The notes below the pieces were generated by a model that saw nothing but the letters and a program-made list of their open reading frames with translations, was not told the DNA's origin and did no database searches. Shown piece after piece: positions 1 to 9,559 of a DNA stretch of 64,000 bases. How positions within the stretch are numbered: position 1 is the stretch's first letter; each line of letters opens with the position of its first letter. The position numbers and the translations under genes were made by a program. The stretch comes from Pantoea sp. RIT-PI-b (GTDB lineage: Bacteria > Pseudomonadota > Gammaproteobacteria > Enterobacterales > Enterobacteriaceae), in NCBI RefSeq assembly GCF_001187905.1, contig NZ_LGIS01000015.1, positions 62,001-126,000 of the forward strand. Reading direction: 5' to 3'.

Positions 1-792
1 GTGGGGAAGGATAACAAACATAAGCTGGAGCAAGCTAAGGCTCTGGCGAAAAATAACTATGATGTTGTTATCGATATGGGGGATAAAATTTCCCCGTTCC
101 ACTTGCTGTTACTTAAAACGTTGAATGCCAGTAATGTGGTTGGATTTAATAAAAAAGGCTTTAATATCTATAATAAGTCATTAGATTATCTCGGATATTC
201 CAGCCACGTAACTGAGCGTTATCAGTTGCTAATGGAAAGTTTTGATTTTATCGCCTTTAGTACCGATTATGACATTCATGTGCCTGACGCGGTACGTAGT
301 GAGATTCATGAATTTATGTCGGGCATATCAGCGCCATATAAGATTGTTATCAATCCCTATGCTGCCGATCCGCGCCGGGATATGTCGCTGTCACAACTGA
401 ATGCACTGATTGAAAGAGTTAAACAAGAATGGCAGCAGGTAGAGGTTATTGTGGTTGGCGATCCGGCCAGGATTAAGCAGTTGACGCATTTGGATGCGAT
501 CATCAATCCTTATCCCACGTTGACCGGCGCATGTGAAATCGTTCGCTTAGCAGACATGGTGATCTCTCCTGACACCGCAATTGTCCACATTGCCGCCGCA
601 TGGAAAAAACCGTTGGTCAGCCTTTATGGTAATGATCTCCACGGTGAATTCGTGAATAGTAAGGTTTGGGGACCAGGATACGATACCGCTCGCCAACTCT
701 ATACCAGGGATAAACATCATCCAGTTTCAAGCATCGAAGTAGATGATATTATCTGCGCCATGAAAGATCTGAGGATTCTAGGCGAACGATGA
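1..792 (+). CDS. Glycosyltransferase family 9 (LPS heptosyltransferase-like), 5' end cut by window
   Basis: The reading frame is open from the first base, so the N-terminus probably lies outside the window and the GTG at position 1 need not be the start. The visible 263 residues look like the C-terminal part of an ADP-heptose:LPS heptosyltransferase. A nucleotide-sugar-site stretch reads RLADMVISPDTAIVHIAAA, followed by KKPLVSLYG, as in WaaC/WaaF/WaaQ relatives. Such enzymes add heptose or related sugars to the LPS inner core at the cytoplasmic face of the inner membrane. The gene is visibly AT-richer than the downstream backbone, which is common in LPS-core loci. It converges on a second family 9 gene across a strong hairpin. 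I cannot tell which core linkage it makes. Confidence 0.75.
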   Translation: MGKDNKHKLEQAKALAKNNYDVVIDMGDKISPFHLLLLKTLNASNVVGFNKKGFNIYNKSLDYLGYSSHVTERYQLLMESFDFIAFSTDYDIHVPDAVRSEIHEFMSGISAPYKIVINPYAADPRRDMSLSQLNALIERVKQEWQQVEVIVVGDPARIKQLTHLDAIINPYPTLTGACEIVRLADMVISPDTAIVHIAAAWKKPLVSLYGNDLHGEFVNSKVWGPGYDTARQLYTRDKHHPVSSIEVDDIICAMKDLRILGER

Positions 793-808
793 TAAGAGAA
801 TCAGTTGA

Positions 809-840
809 TTAATATCGGAAAGCAGAGTTTCCGATATTAA
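809..840. terminator. Bidirectional terminator between two glycosyltransferase genes
   Basis: A perfect 13-bp inverted repeat (TTAATATCGGAAA and its complement) with a 6-nt loop lies in the 72-bp gap between two convergent genes. AT pairs flank the GC core, so the hairpin can be read from either strand. Confidence 0.7.
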
Positions 841-864
841 ACCTTATTATTCGAGTAATAAATA

Positions 865-1965
865 TTAATGCTTAGTTTGGGCTTTTAAAGCCAGCCTATG
901 TGATAGTTTTTCAATTACCATACTGGGTTCAATAACATCCATGATATGTGCGCTATTCTGGCGATCCTTGTCCGGAAGAATATGGATGATATCGTGCAGT
1001 TCGGGATTCTGCAGTGGGCCGGTTGCATAGGGATTTGCGGTAGTAAACAAGCCAACCGTAGGGGTTTTAATCGCAACCGCAATATGCAAAGGACCCGTGT
1101 CGCCAGTTAATAGCACATCCAGATTATTCAGCAGGTCTGTTAGTTCAGGCAGGCTGGTATTCCCGACACGATTACTCACTCGAGAATGAAAAGATTCCGG
1201 CAAATGCTGGAGAAATGTTTCAGCACGGTGTTTATCATCTGGACCACCGATAAGCGTAATTTTTAAGCCTGCATGCGTTATGAATAATGAACTGGCTACT
1301 GATGCAAAGTGTTGCGGTGCCCAGCAACGTTCTGTTGTTGATGCTCCCAGTTGAAATCCAACAAGGGGTGAGCTGTTAACCTTTTTCTCAGCGATCGGAA
1401 AGGGCATCTTCATTTCAATATTTGAGCTGTCGCATCCTAAGGCCTCTACTAATGAGAGTTTACGCTCAATGATGTGACCGCGAAAATCAATCTGATATCT
1501 TGATAACCATTTGTCACGATAAGCGAAATGGTCAACATAGTTATCTTTAATAATACATTTCGAGCCCGCGAGTAGTGCCGCGATATAGTCGTAAGGTTCG
1601 TGTGAGTGTAAAAGCAGCATTAAATCAGGTTTTGGAAACTTGCCTAAATTTTTAAGCATGTCAGGCAAAGTGATGGCTTTATTATTCCAGAAAACTAAAT
1701 TATCCCAGTCTTCGCCATCTTTTAAAAAATCAGCAAACTTCTGATGGGCGACAAGGGTAATGATCGCTGTGGGATAGCGCTGTCTCACTGCTCTTATTGC
1801 GGGGGAGTTAAAGAGAAAATCACCTAATGCGGTAGTAGAGAAAATAACAACATGACGGGCATCGATATTCGCCAGGTCGGGTGGTGTTTGCAGTGGATTG
1901 CCTTTCACCAGCATGTACAACCTGATCGCTTTATCAAGTGCCTTTATTTTCCACAATTTACGCAT
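865..1965 (-). CDS. Glycosyltransferase family 9 (heptosyltransferase-like)
   Basis: This 366-residue protein has the family 9 layout. The N-terminal Rossmann lobe begins with an FSTTALGDFLFNSPAIRAV motif near residues 42-60, typical of ADP-heptose:LPS heptosyltransferases. The C-terminal lobe contains VGFQLGASTTERCW and LLTGDTGPLHIAVAIKTPTVGLF, the donor-binding motif. There is no signal peptide, in keeping with a peripheral cytoplasmic-face enzyme of LPS-core assembly. The ATG at 1965 is preceded by a GGAATG-type ribosome site. It converges on the other family 9 gene and shares its AT-rich composition. It resembles heptosyltransferase III-type proteins, but the exact acceptor sugar cannot be inferred. 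Confidence 0.8.
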   Translation of the reverse strand: MRKLWKIKALDKAIRLYMLVKGNPLQTPPDLANIDARHVVIFSTTALGDFLFNSPAIRAVRQRYPTAIITLVAHQKFADFLKDGEDWDNLVFWNNKAITLPDMLKNLGKFPKPDLMLLLHSHEPYDYIAALLAGSKCIIKDNYVDHFAYRDKWLSRYQIDFRGHIIERKLSLVEALGCDSSNIEMKMPFPIAEKKVNSSPLVGFQLGASTTERCWAPQHFASVASSLFITHAGLKITLIGGPDDKHRAETFLQHLPESFHSRVSNRVGNTSLPELTDLLNNLDVLLTGDTGPLHIAVAIKTPTVGLFTTANPYATGPLQNPELHDIIHILPDKDRQNSAHIMDVIEPSMVIEKLSHRLALKAQTKH

Positions 1966-2103
1966 TATTAGAATTCATTCCATCATCATTAAAATTAACC
2001 AACTGAAACCTGTATGACCTGCGCCCAATTTATTAGTTTCATTTTTCACTGAGCAGAGCGGTACTTTGGCCCAGTTTGACGTCACCGGGCCTCGGCGAAA
2101 ATC

Positions 2104-3009
2104 TTAAAAAAGCTGGCTCAATTGATGCGCAACATAACTGTTTACGATGCTCTCTTCCAGTACCTGCCATACCCGGCTCTGTGGCACCGGCGGCAACGGC
2201 TTGCCAGCCTTACACACGCCCGGCGCGCGGAAACGTGAATCTGGTAGTGGTAGGTTTTTAGCAGGCGACGAGGTTGAGCCGTGATGCAGCGGCTCATTCA
2301 GCAGCTGACTTGGGCGCACCAGCGTAATATCGGCGGGTAAGGACGGCAACATCTGCTGCAGTACGCGCACCGTTGTAGGATGCGGATGACCAATGGCGAT
2401 GGCATAACCATCGCGCTGTGCCAGCTTCACTGCGCGGGTGAATTGCGTGCGGATGGCGGCTTCGTTCTGGCTATCATCGAGGAATACCCGACGTTTCAGC
2501 ACTTTAACGTTTGTGCCTTGCGCTGCCGGAATCGACTGGCTGTTACCAATCGTCATGCTATCGAGAAAGTAATAGTTGTAGTGATTGAGCACCTGCATCA
2601 CTTTCTGCATCCCGGGCAGGCTGGAGGTCATTTTACTGCCCATGTGATTATTCAGCCCAACCGCGTAGGGCACTTTGCCACTGGCTTCACGAATGATGCG
2701 CTCGATCTCGGCGCTGCTCATCTCCGGCGTCAGCGTGTCCTTCTCCAGCGGCTGTTTACTGAGTGGAGCCATTGGCAGATGGATCAGCACTTCGCGGCCG
2801 CCCTGATGCGCCTTTGTGGCCATCGCGCGCGCATGTGGCGCATTGGGCAATACCGCAACAGAAATTGCCGTGGGCATCTGCAGCACTTTATTCTCTTCAA
2901 CCGGCCGGTAACCAAAGTCATCGATCACGATGGAGAGTTTGCCCGCATGGGCAGAAAGTGTCATAAACAGGCCGCACAGGGCGGCCGAGAGCTTAAAGGG
3001 TTGAAACAA
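2104..3009 (-). CDS. yibQ: Divergent polysaccharide deacetylase family protein YibQ, TTG start
   Basis: An exported 301-residue protein with a signal peptide in residues 1 to about 22 (ending AHAG) and a divergent polysaccharide-deacetylase (NodB-like) fold. Recognisable motifs are KLSIVIDDFGYRP, EVLIHLPMAPLSKQPLEKD, GLNNHMGSKMT, VFLDDSQNE and IGHPHPTTV. E. coli YibQ is about 319 residues and its role is not well defined. The frame has no ATG at the right place: the start is a TTG at 3009, preceded at good distance by AGGAAG. It lies 3 bp after envC on the same strand, so the two are almost certainly co-transcribed, as in E. coli. Confidence 0.88.
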   Translation of the reverse strand: MFQPFKLSAALCGLFMTLSAHAGKLSIVIDDFGYRPVEENKVLQMPTAISVAVLPNAPHARAMATKAHQGGREVLIHLPMAPLSKQPLEKDTLTPEMSSAEIERIIREASGKVPYAVGLNNHMGSKMTSSLPGMQKVMQVLNHYNYYFLDSMTIGNSQSIPAAQGTNVKVLKRRVFLDDSQNEAAIRTQFTRAVKLAQRDGYAIAIGHPHPTTVRVLQQMLPSLPADITLVRPSQLLNEPLHHGSTSSPAKNLPLPDSRFRAPGVCKAGKPLPPVPQSRVWQVLEESIVNSYVAHQLSQLF

Positions 3010-3012
3010 AAC

Positions 3013-4314
3013 TTATCTTCCTAACCACGGTAGTGGATTGACGGCCTGTCCTTGACGTCGGATTTCAAAGTAGAGCGAAGGCGTGCCGCGGCCGCCGCTG
3101 GTGCCCACAAGGGCGATAGGCTGTCCTGCCTTCACCTGAGCACCTACGCTCACCAGTGCACTTTGGTTGTAACCATAAAGGCTCATGTCGCCTTTACCGT
3201 GTTCCAGTACTACAACCAGACCGTAGCCTTGCAGCCAGTCGGCCATTAATACCCGTCCATCAGCGATGGCTTTCACTTCGGTGCCTTCTGGCGCATCAAC
3301 CACCAGGCCTTTCCAGCGCAGTTCGCCCTGCATCGATTCACCGAAGCGATGTTCAATACGTCCACGTACCGGCCAAACCGCTTGCCCGCCGGGTTTGCCT
3401 AATCCACCGGTACGCGCCATCAGCTCGCGTTCACTCTGCGTTGGCTGATAACTGGATCCTTTGGCTTTCGCCTGCGCCTGACGCTGGCGCACCTTCTCGG
3501 CCTCGCGCGCTTCGCGTTCGGCACGTTCACGCGCTTCACGTTCAGCCTTGGCGATTTTGCTTTGCAGACGGCTTTCGTTCTCGCGCATCTCAACCAAATC
3601 GGCCTGATCTTTTTCTAGCGAGCTTTCCAGCACGCTGAGCGTCTTCTTACGCGCTGCGCTGGCCACTTGCAGTTTGTCTTGTTGCGTTTGCTGCTGAGCT
3701 AACAAGGATTTTTGTTGGTCTTGCTTACCTTGTAATGCCTGACGCTGTTCGGCCAATTGCTGCTGAGTTTGCTTGAGATCGTCGATGTTTTTCTGACGTG
3801 CGGCGTTGAGATAGCCGAAATAGGCAAGAATACGCTCGCTGCGTTGAGCTTCTTCACCACCGAGCAGTAACTGCAAACCGTTGTGTTGTCCCTGACGGAA
3901 GGCGGCATCAAGCTGCTGCGCCAGCAGTTTTTCCTGCTGTGCTTGCTGCTTTTCCAGACGAGAAATTGATGACGTAATCTGGGCAATTTCACCATCAAGC
4001 GTGCTCAGGCTATTGCGTGTTTCCCGCAGTTGACGGCTAGCTTGCGCGATCACCTTTTCCTGACTTTGCAGCTGGTCCAACAGTTTACTGCGCTGAAGTT
4101 TTTGCGCTTTAACGCTTTTCTCTTTCTCGGCAATGTCCTGTTGAATGGACTTCAACTGCGTTTTGCTATCATCCGCACTGCGAGCAGCAGCAGGTATTAA
4201 CAGTGTGCCCGCCAGAAGCAGACTCAGGGAGATTTCGGACCAGCGGAATGACAACGGATGCGCAGTGCCGTTGTGACGGGTCCTTGTGTGTGTAACGGTC
4301 GCTTTTCCCTTCAT
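3013..4314 (-). CDS. envC: Murein hydrolase activator EnvC
   Basis: A 433-residue periplasmic cell-division factor that activates the amidases AmiA and AmiB at the septum. A signal sequence spans roughly residues 25-46, followed by a long coiled coil (about 50-285, very rich in Q, K, E and R) and a C-terminal LytM/M23 domain (GTEVKAIADGRVLMADW, HGKGDMSLYGYNQS, YFEIRRQGQAVNPLPWLGR). The LytM domain lacks the full zinc-ligand set of active endopeptidases, as known for EnvC, so it is an activator and not a hydrolase. E. coli EnvC has 419 residues. The gene directly upstream in E. coli, gpmM, is absent here. Confidence 0.95.
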   Translation of the reverse strand: MKGKATVTHTRTRHNGTAHPLSFRWSEISLSLLLAGTLLIPAAARSADDSKTQLKSIQQDIAEKEKSVKAQKLQRSKLLDQLQSQEKVIAQASRQLRETRNSLSTLDGEIAQITSSISRLEKQQAQQEKLLAQQLDAAFRQGQHNGLQLLLGGEEAQRSERILAYFGYLNAARQKNIDDLKQTQQQLAEQRQALQGKQDQQKSLLAQQQTQQDKLQVASAARKKTLSVLESSLEKDQADLVEMRENESRLQSKIAKAEREARERAEREAREAEKVRQRQAQAKAKGSSYQPTQSERELMARTGGLGKPGGQAVWPVRGRIEHRFGESMQGELRWKGLVVDAPEGTEVKAIADGRVLMADWLQGYGLVVVLEHGKGDMSLYGYNQSALVSVGAQVKAGQPIALVGTSGGRGTPSLYFEIRRQGQAVNPLPWLGR

Positions 4315-4563
4315 AGTCGATAATTATTCCACGATGAACAGCCGCTTACCAGTTAGCCCGGCCGGGTTTTACTTTGCTAAAAATGTCTGTACCGAGCTTA
4401 CCGGCATAAACTTTGTCTTAATTTTGGGATTAGAACACTTTTTTTGGAAAATGACGCACAAATCGTAACTCTGTCCCCTTAGCGACTGTACATGCGAAGT
4501 GGCGCAGGTATACTCAGAACCCTTGTTTTAGCTTATCAGCCCGGTTTGGAGTCGTTACCCCTC

Positions 4564-4995
4564 ATGCAAGAAATTATGCAGTTTGCAAGCAATCACCCCA
4601 TCCTCAGTCTGGCATGGGTTGCTTTACTCGTTCTCGTGATTGTGACCACCGTTAAAGGTATGTTCTCTAAGGTAAAAACCATCAGTCGTGGTGAAGCAAC
4701 CCACCTGATTAATAAAGAGGACGCGGTGGTGGTAGACGTTCGTTCACGTGACGACTACCGCAAAGGACACATTTCTGGGGCTATCAACGTAGCGGCAGCA
4801 GACATTAAAAAAGAGAGTTTTGGCGAGCTGGAAAAGCACAAGTCACAACCCATAATTGTAGTTTGCGCTACCGGTCAAAGTGCGGGTGAATCTGCGGCTA
4901 AATTAAGCGCTGCAGGTTTCGAGAAAGTCTCCGTATTGAAGGATGGCGTGAGCGGCTGGAGTGGTGAAAATCTGCCACTGGTGCGCGGTAAATAA
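4564..4995 (+). CDS. yibN: Rhodanese-like inner-membrane protein YibN
   Basis: A 143-residue protein with one N-terminal membrane segment (about residues 15-35) and a rhodanese domain. The domain carries [21 protein letters not shown] and the active-site loop VVCATGQSA with its cysteine. The start is the ATG at 4564, which gives the same length as E. coli YibN. Upstream in-frame codons would add residues not found in the family. It heads a tight rightward series yibN-grxC-secB-gpsA, an order conserved in E. coli. The rhodanese active site implies sulfur-transfer or thiol chemistry, but no firm substrate is established. Confidence 0.92.
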   Translation: MQEIMQFASNHPILSLAWVALLVLVIVTTVKGMFSKVKTISRGEATHLINKEDAVVVDVRSRDDYRKGHISGAINVAAADIKKESFGELEKHKSQPIIVVCATGQSAGESAAKLSAAGFEKVSVLKDGVSGWSGENLPLVRGK

Positions 4996-5013
4996 CTTCT
5001 CAGAGGTAACCGT

Positions 5014-5268
5014 ATGGCGAATGTTGAGATCTACACCAAAGTCACTTGTCCTTATTGCCACCGTGCAAAGGCGCTGTTGGATCAGAAAGGCGTGTCGTTC
5101 CAGGAGATTCCCATTGACGGGAACGCGGCGAAACGTGAAGAGATGATTCAACGCAGCGGCCGAACCACGGTGCCGCAGATTTTTATTGATGCGCAGCACA
5201 TTGGCGGCTGTGACGATCTTTACGCGCTGGATGGGCGTCAGGGACTTGATCCTTTACTCCAGGCATAA
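5014..5268 (+). CDS. grxC: Glutaredoxin 3
   Basis: An 84-residue cytoplasmic dithiol glutaredoxin that reduces protein disulfides with glutathione. The active site CPYC occupies residues 12-15. The cis-proline glutathione-binding motif TTVPQIFID and the C-terminal GGCDDL motif are present. E. coli GrxC has 83 residues. The start at 5014 follows an AGAGGT ribosome site, 18 bp after the yibN stop, consistent with co-transcription with yibN, secB and gpsA. Confidence 0.97.
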   Translation: MANVEIYTKVTCPYCHRAKALLDQKGVSFQEIPIDGNAAKREEMIQRSGRTTVPQIFIDAQHIGGCDDLYALDGRQGLDPLLQA

Positions 5269-5308
5269 CTTTTCGGTCAGACAATTTTAACTCACAGGAT
5301 TTAGTCAC

Positions 5309-5773
5309 ATGTCAGAACAAAGCAACAGCGAAATGCAGTTCCAGATTCAACGTGTATATACCAAAGATGTCTCTTACGAAGCGCCAAACGCGCCACAGGT
5401 TTTCCAGAAAGAGTGGGAACCAGAAGTTAAGCTGGATCTGGATACCGCCTCTTCTCAGTTGGCTGACGGCGTTTTTGAAGTTGTTCTGCGTGTCACCGTA
5501 ACGGCAACCGTTGGCGAAGAAACCGCATTCCTGTGCGAAGTTCAGCAGGCCGGTATTTTCACTATCAGCGGTATTGACGGTACGCAGATGGCGCATTGCC
5601 TCGGTGCTTACTGCCCGAACATTCTATTCCCGTACGCACGTGAATGCGTAACCAGTCTTGTGTCTCGTGGTACTTTCCCGCAACTCAACCTGGCGCCAGT
5701 TAACTTTGATGCGCTGTTCATGAATTATCTGCAGCAGCAAGGTGAAGGCGAAGCGCCACATCAGGATGCCTGA
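5309..5773 (+). CDS. secB: Protein-export chaperone SecB
   Basis: A 154-residue cytosolic tetrameric chaperone. It keeps precursor proteins unfolded and hands them to SecA for export through SecYEG. The sequence is acidic and follows the E. coli protein throughout ([19 protein letters not shown] near the start, [14 protein letters not shown], and [15 protein letters not shown] near the end). Its TGA stop overlaps the gpsA ATG by one base (TGATG), indicating translational coupling within yibN-grxC-secB-gpsA. Confidence 0.98.
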   Translation: MSEQSNSEMQFQIQRVYTKDVSYEAPNAPQVFQKEWEPEVKLDLDTASSQLADGVFEVVLRVTVTATVGEETAFLCEVQQAGIFTISGIDGTQMAHCLGAYCPNILFPYARECVTSLVSRGTFPQLNLAPVNFDALFMNYLQQQGEGEAPHQDA

Positions 5774-6792
5774 TGACTACACTCAACGCTTCAATTAGCG
5801 TGATCGGTGCCGGCTCGTACGGCACCGCATTGGCCATCACGCTGGCCCGCAATGGCCATCCAGTCCTGCTTTGGGGCCACAACCCGCAAAGCGTGGCGCA
5901 GTTGCAAGCAGACCGCTGCAATGCCGCTTTCCTGCCCGATGTTCCTTTCCCTGATAATCTCGTTCCTGAAGCCGATCTGGCGAAAGTGGTTAATGCCAGC
6001 CGCGATCTGTTGGTTGTGGTGCCAAGCCATGTCTTTGGTGATGTATTAACGCAGCTAAAGCCGCATTTGCGTGCCGATTCGCGGATTGTCTGGGCAACCA
6101 AAGGTCTGGAGAAAGAGACCGGTCGTTTGCTGCAGGATGTGGCGCGTGAAATCCTCGGGGATGCGATTCCATTAGCGGTGATTTCCGGGCCAACCTTTGC
6201 CAAGGAGTTGGCGGCAGGCATGCCAACTGCTATTGCGCTGGCATCAACCGACGCGCAGTTCGCTGAAGATTTGCAGCAAAAGCTGCATTGCGGCAAAAGT
6301 TTCCGCGTTTACAACAATCAGGATTTCATCGGCGTGCAGTTAGGCGGCGCGGTGAAGAATGTGATTGCGATTGGTGCCGGGATTTCTGACGGAATTGGCT
6401 TTGGTGCCAATGCGCGAACCGCACTGATTACACGTGGCCTGACGGAAATGAGCCGGCTTGGCGCAGCGCTTGGGGCCGATGCCACCACCTTTATGGGCAT
6501 GGCAGGCTTGGGCGATCTGGTGCTGACGTGTACCGATAACCAGTCACGTAACCGTCGTTTCGGCATGATGCTGGGGCAAGGTGAAGGCGTGGAGGATGCG
6601 CAACGCATTATCGGACAAGTTGTAGAGGGCTATAGAAATACTAAAGAAGTCAAAGCATTAGCGGCTCGTGTTGGCGTTGAAATGCCGATTACTGAACAGA
6701 TTTATCAGGTGCTCTATTGCGGAAAATCTGCGCGAGAGGCAGCATTGACTTTACTTGGCCGTGCAAGGAAGGACGAAAACAGCCAAAGCTGA
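5773..6792 (+). CDS. gpsA: Glycerol-3-phosphate dehydrogenase [NAD(P)+]
   Basis: A 339-residue cytosolic enzyme, identical in length to E. coli GpsA. It reduces dihydroxyacetone phosphate to sn-glycerol 3-phosphate for phospholipid synthesis. The N-terminal dinucleotide-binding loop is [12 protein letters not shown] (about residues 10-21). Substrate-domain motifs include [21 protein letters not shown] with the catalytic lysine, and [11 protein letters not shown]. It is translationally coupled to secB and followed by an intrinsic terminator ahead of cysE. Confidence 0.98.
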   Translation: MTTLNASISVIGAGSYGTALAITLARNGHPVLLWGHNPQSVAQLQADRCNAAFLPDVPFPDNLVPEADLAKVVNASRDLLVVVPSHVFGDVLTQLKPHLRADSRIVWATKGLEKETGRLLQDVAREILGDAIPLAVISGPTFAKELAAGMPTAIALASTDAQFAEDLQQKLHCGKSFRVYNNQDFIGVQLGGAVKNVIAIGAGISDGIGFGANARTALITRGLTEMSRLGAALGADATTFMGMAGLGDLVLTCTDNQSRNRRFGMMLGQGEGVEDAQRIIGQVVEGYRNTKEVKALAARVGVEMPITEQIYQVLYCGKSAREAALTLLGRARKDENSQS

Positions 6793-6820
6793 AGCAGGAT
6801 GCGCCAGCGTCACCACCTGT

Positions 6821-6845
6821 AGCGCCCTATCAGGCGCTTTTTTTA
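6821..6845 (+). terminator. Intrinsic terminator after gpsA
   Basis: AGCGCC pairs with GGCGCT across a 6-nt loop and is followed by a run of seven T. It ends only 17 bp before the cysE start, so read-through, or a promoter upstream of or overlapping it, would be needed for cysE expression. Confidence 0.8.
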
Positions 6846-6861
6846 TCGGGAGCAAACAGCA

Positions 6862-7677
6862 ATGTCGTCTGAAGAGTTAGAACTGGTCTGGAACCATATC
6901 AAAGCCGAAGCCCGCGCGCTGGCTGACTGTGAACCAATGCTGGCCAGCTTTTACCATGCGACATTGCTTAAACACGAAAACCTCGGTAGCGCCCTCAGCT
7001 ATATGCTTGCCAATAAGCTGGCAAATCCCATCATGCCCGCTATCGCCATTCGCGAAATCGTGGAAGAAGCCTACCGCGAAGATCCGGAAATGATTGTTTC
7101 TGCGGCTTACGATATCCAGGCGGTACGTCAGCGTGACCCAGCGGTTGATAAATACTCCACGCCGCTGCTCTATCTGAAAGGCTTTCATGCGCTGCAAGCT
7201 TATCGCATTGGTCATTGGTTGTGGAAAGAGGGGCGCCGCGCGCTGGCTGTTTATTTGCAGAATGAAATCTCCGTCTCATTTGCCGTGGATATTCACCCGG
7301 CGGCGCGCATTGGACGCGGTATCATGCTCGACCATGCTACGGGTATCGTCATCGGTGAAACCGCCATCATTGAAAATGATGTTTCAATACTGCAATCGGT
7401 GACGCTCGGCGGTACCGGCAAAACCAGCGGCGATCGCCATCCGAAAATTCGTGAAGGGGTGATGATTGGCGCGGGCGCCAAGATTCTGGGCAATATTGAA
7501 GTGGGACGCGGAGCGAAAATTGGTGCCGGTTCTGTCGTCCTGCAACCTGTGCCGCCGCATACTACGGCGGCCGGTGTGCCTGCACGTATTGTTGGCAAAC
7601 CGACCAGTGATAAACCGTCGATGGATATGGATCAGCACTTCAATGGTGCGGGCTTTGAATACGGCGACGGTATCTAG
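6862..7677 (+). CDS. cysE: Serine O-acetyltransferase
   Basis: A 271-residue enzyme that acetylates L-serine to O-acetylserine, the committed step of cysteine synthesis, and is feedback-inhibited by cysteine. It has an N-terminal helical SATase domain (about 1-140). A left-handed beta-helix of hexapeptide repeats follows ([24 protein letters not shown] and after), including [14 protein letters not shown] and [25 protein letters not shown]. coli CysE has 273 residues. The stop overlaps the convergent trmL stop by 4 bp. Confidence 0.97.
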   Translation: MSSEELELVWNHIKAEARALADCEPMLASFYHATLLKHENLGSALSYMLANKLANPIMPAIAIREIVEEAYREDPEMIVSAAYDIQAVRQRDPAVDKYSTPLLYLKGFHALQAYRIGHWLWKEGRRALAVYLQNEISVSFAVDIHPAARIGRGIMLDHATGIVIGETAIIENDVSILQSVTLGGTGKTSGDRHPKIREGVMIGAGAKILGNIEVGRGAKIGAGSVVLQPVPPHTTAAGVPARIVGKPTSDKPSMDMDQHFNGAGFEYGDGI

Positions 7678-8147
7678 CCTTTAATCAGCGCGCCAGCATA
7701 ATCGAGTTGGCGCCACGCTTCATACACCACTACCGAAACTGCATTAGACAGATTCATGCTGCGGCTTTCTGCCATCATAGGGATACGGATTTTCTGCTCG
7801 GCTGGCAACGCGTCGAGCATCTCTGCGGGTAAGCCACGGCTCTCCGGACCAAACACCAGATAATCACCCTTTTGATAGCTCACCGCGCTGTGTGCAGGCG
7901 TACCTTTGGTAGTGAGGGCGAACATACGCTGTGGGTTTTCAGCCGCAATAAATGCCGCGTAATTAGCGTGTTTTTTCAAAGCGGTGTATTCGTGATAATC
8001 CAACCCGGCACGGCGCAGGCGCTTATCATCCCAGGCAAAACCAAGCGGTTCGATAAGGTGTAACTGGAAACCGGTATTCGCGCACAGGCGGATGATGTTG
8101 CCGGTATTTGGCGGGATTTCAGGTTCAAATAAAACAATGTTTAGCAT
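7674..8147 (-). CDS. trmL: tRNA (cytidine/uridine-2'-O-)-methyltransferase TrmL
   Basis: A 157-residue SPOUT-class methyltransferase that 2'-O-methylates the wobble nucleotide 34 of certain leucine tRNAs. Motifs include [20 protein letters not shown] at the N-terminus, [11 protein letters not shown] and the C-terminal knot [18 protein letters not shown]. The start at 8147 gives the E. coli length; upstream codons in frame are not conserved. It lies 35 bp downstream of cpxA on the same strand, so it may be transcribed from the cpxRA promoter, unlike in E. coli where the two loci are far apart. Confidence 0.96.
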   Translation of the reverse strand: MLNIVLFEPEIPPNTGNIIRLCANTGFQLHLIEPLGFAWDDKRLRRAGLDYHEYTALKKHANYAAFIAAENPQRMFALTTKGTPAHSAVSYQKGDYLVFGPESRGLPAEMLDALPAEQKIRIPMMAESRSMNLSNAVSVVVYEAWRQLDYAGALIKG

Positions 8148-8182
8148 AAGGCCCCCAGAAACGAGGGCCGAAGCATAACAAA

Positions 8183-9559
8183 TTATTGGCGGGCGGAGTA
8201 CAGCGGCAACCACAGCGTGAGGCGCAAGCCGCCTAACGGGCTATCATCGGCTTTGACCCAACCGCGATGCTGCTGAACGGCAGTTTCAACGATCGCCAGA
8301 CCTAAACCGGTACCGCCGGATTCACGATCGCGCGCTTCATCAGTACGATAAAAGGGACGGAATATCTGCTCGCGATCTTCTGGGCTGACACCCGGACCAT
8401 CATCATCGACATGGATAGTGATACCCTCAATATCCACCGAAAAGCTAACGCTGATGTGCGAATTCGAATAGCGCAAAGCATTACGCACGATATTCTCCAA
8501 CGCACTCTCCAACGCGTGCGGGTTACCGTACAGCGGCCATGGACCAGGCGGATAGGGCACATCCATCATTTTCCCCATCTGCTCGGCTTCAAATTTGGCA
8601 TCTTCCAGCACGCCGTTCCACAGCTGGTTGGCTTTCATCGCTTCGCTAACCAGCGCATTGTTGTGCTGCGTGCGTGACAGCACCAACAAATCGTTAATCA
8701 TGCCATCAAGACGCTGCGCTTCAGTTTCAATACGCTGCAACTCTTTGCCCTCACCATTACGTCGGCGTAGCAGCGCGGTTGCCAGCTGCAGGCGAGTTAA
8801 TGGTGTCCGCAATTCGTGGCTGATGTCAGACAGCAAGCGCTGCTGAGCGGTCATCATGCGTTCGAGTGCGCTCACCATTTGGTTGAAGCTTGAACCCGCG
8901 GCCAGGAACTCCTGCGGCCCTGATTCCAGTTCCGGATGCTGACGCAAATTACCGCTTGCCACTTCATCTGCAGCATATTTAAGTTTGCGGGCTGGGCGCG
9001 CTAAACTCCATGCTAGCCAAAGCAGCAGCGGCGAGCTGATCAACATAGTGACAATCAGCAGCAACAGCGGGCGATCAAACAGCAGATTAACGAAATCAAG
9101 CTGCGAGCTGGTGGCCGGACGAATCAGGTACAGCTGATAGTTGTCTTCGCCATCGCGAACGGCGAACGGTCCTACCATCTCAACGCGACCATACTTCTTC
9201 TTCTGCGGATGATCGGCATTATCAGACTGGCCAATAAAGTTGCGGATAATCTGCATTTCATTGTGCTGCGCGCCAATCACACGGCCTTCGCTGGTTACCA
9301 GCAGCAAACGCTGACCGGGCGGTGCCCATTTGTCGATGGAGCGGAACAGACGACGCCACCACATCAAGTCGTTTGGTGGGTCCTGAGACAACTCCGCTTC
9401 AACGTGTTGTTCGATCATGGTGCCCTGACGCTGCTCGCTCTCCAGTAACGCGGTCATCTGGCGCGAATCAAGTTTGGGCACCATTAAAACCAGCATCAAC
9501 ACCAGCGCTAGCGTGAGCCAGAAGATGGCGAAGATGCGGGTGGTTAAACTTCCAATCAT
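8183..9559 (-). CDS. cpxA: Envelope-stress sensor histidine kinase CpxA
   Basis: A 458-residue inner-membrane sensor kinase/phosphatase of the Cpx envelope-stress system. A first membrane segment (about 7-28) is followed by a periplasmic sensor domain, a second segment (about 164-185), a HAMP linker, and the phospho-acceptor motif [17 protein letters not shown] near residue 249. The HATPase domain carries [16 protein letters not shown] and [11 protein letters not shown]. coli CpxA has 457 residues. It overlaps cpxR by 4 bp (ATGA), so the two are translationally coupled. Confidence 0.98.
   Translation of the reverse strand: MIGSLTTRIFAIFWLTLALVLMLVLMVPKLDSRQMTALLESEQRQGTMIEQHVEAELSQDPPNDLMWWRRLFRSIDKWAPPGQRLLLVTSEGRVIGAQHNEMQIIRNFIGQSDNADHPQKKKYGRVEMVGPFAVRDGEDNYQLYLIRPATSSQLDFVNLLFDRPLLLLIVTMLISSPLLLWLAWSLARPARKLKYAADEVASGNLRQHPELESGPQEFLAAGSSFNQMVSALERMMTAQQRLLSDISHELRTPLTRLQLATALLRRRNGEGKELQRIETEAQRLDGMINDLLVLSRTQHNNALVSEAMKANQLWNGVLEDAKFEAEQMGKMMDVPYPPGPWPLYGNPHALESALENIVRNALRYSNSHISVSFSVDIEGITIHVDDDGPGVSPEDREQIFRPFYRTDEARDRESGGTGLGLAIVETAVQQHRGWVKADDSPLGGLRLTLWLPLYSARQ

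Noticed and set aside
1..3. GTG at the first base as the true start of the first gene
   Set aside because: The frame is open to the window edge and the protein lacks the N-terminal lobe of its family, so the start lies outside.
3013..3500. Active LytM endopeptidase domain in EnvC
   Set aside because: The domain lacks the complete set of zinc ligands, as is known for EnvC, so it was annotated as an amidase activator.
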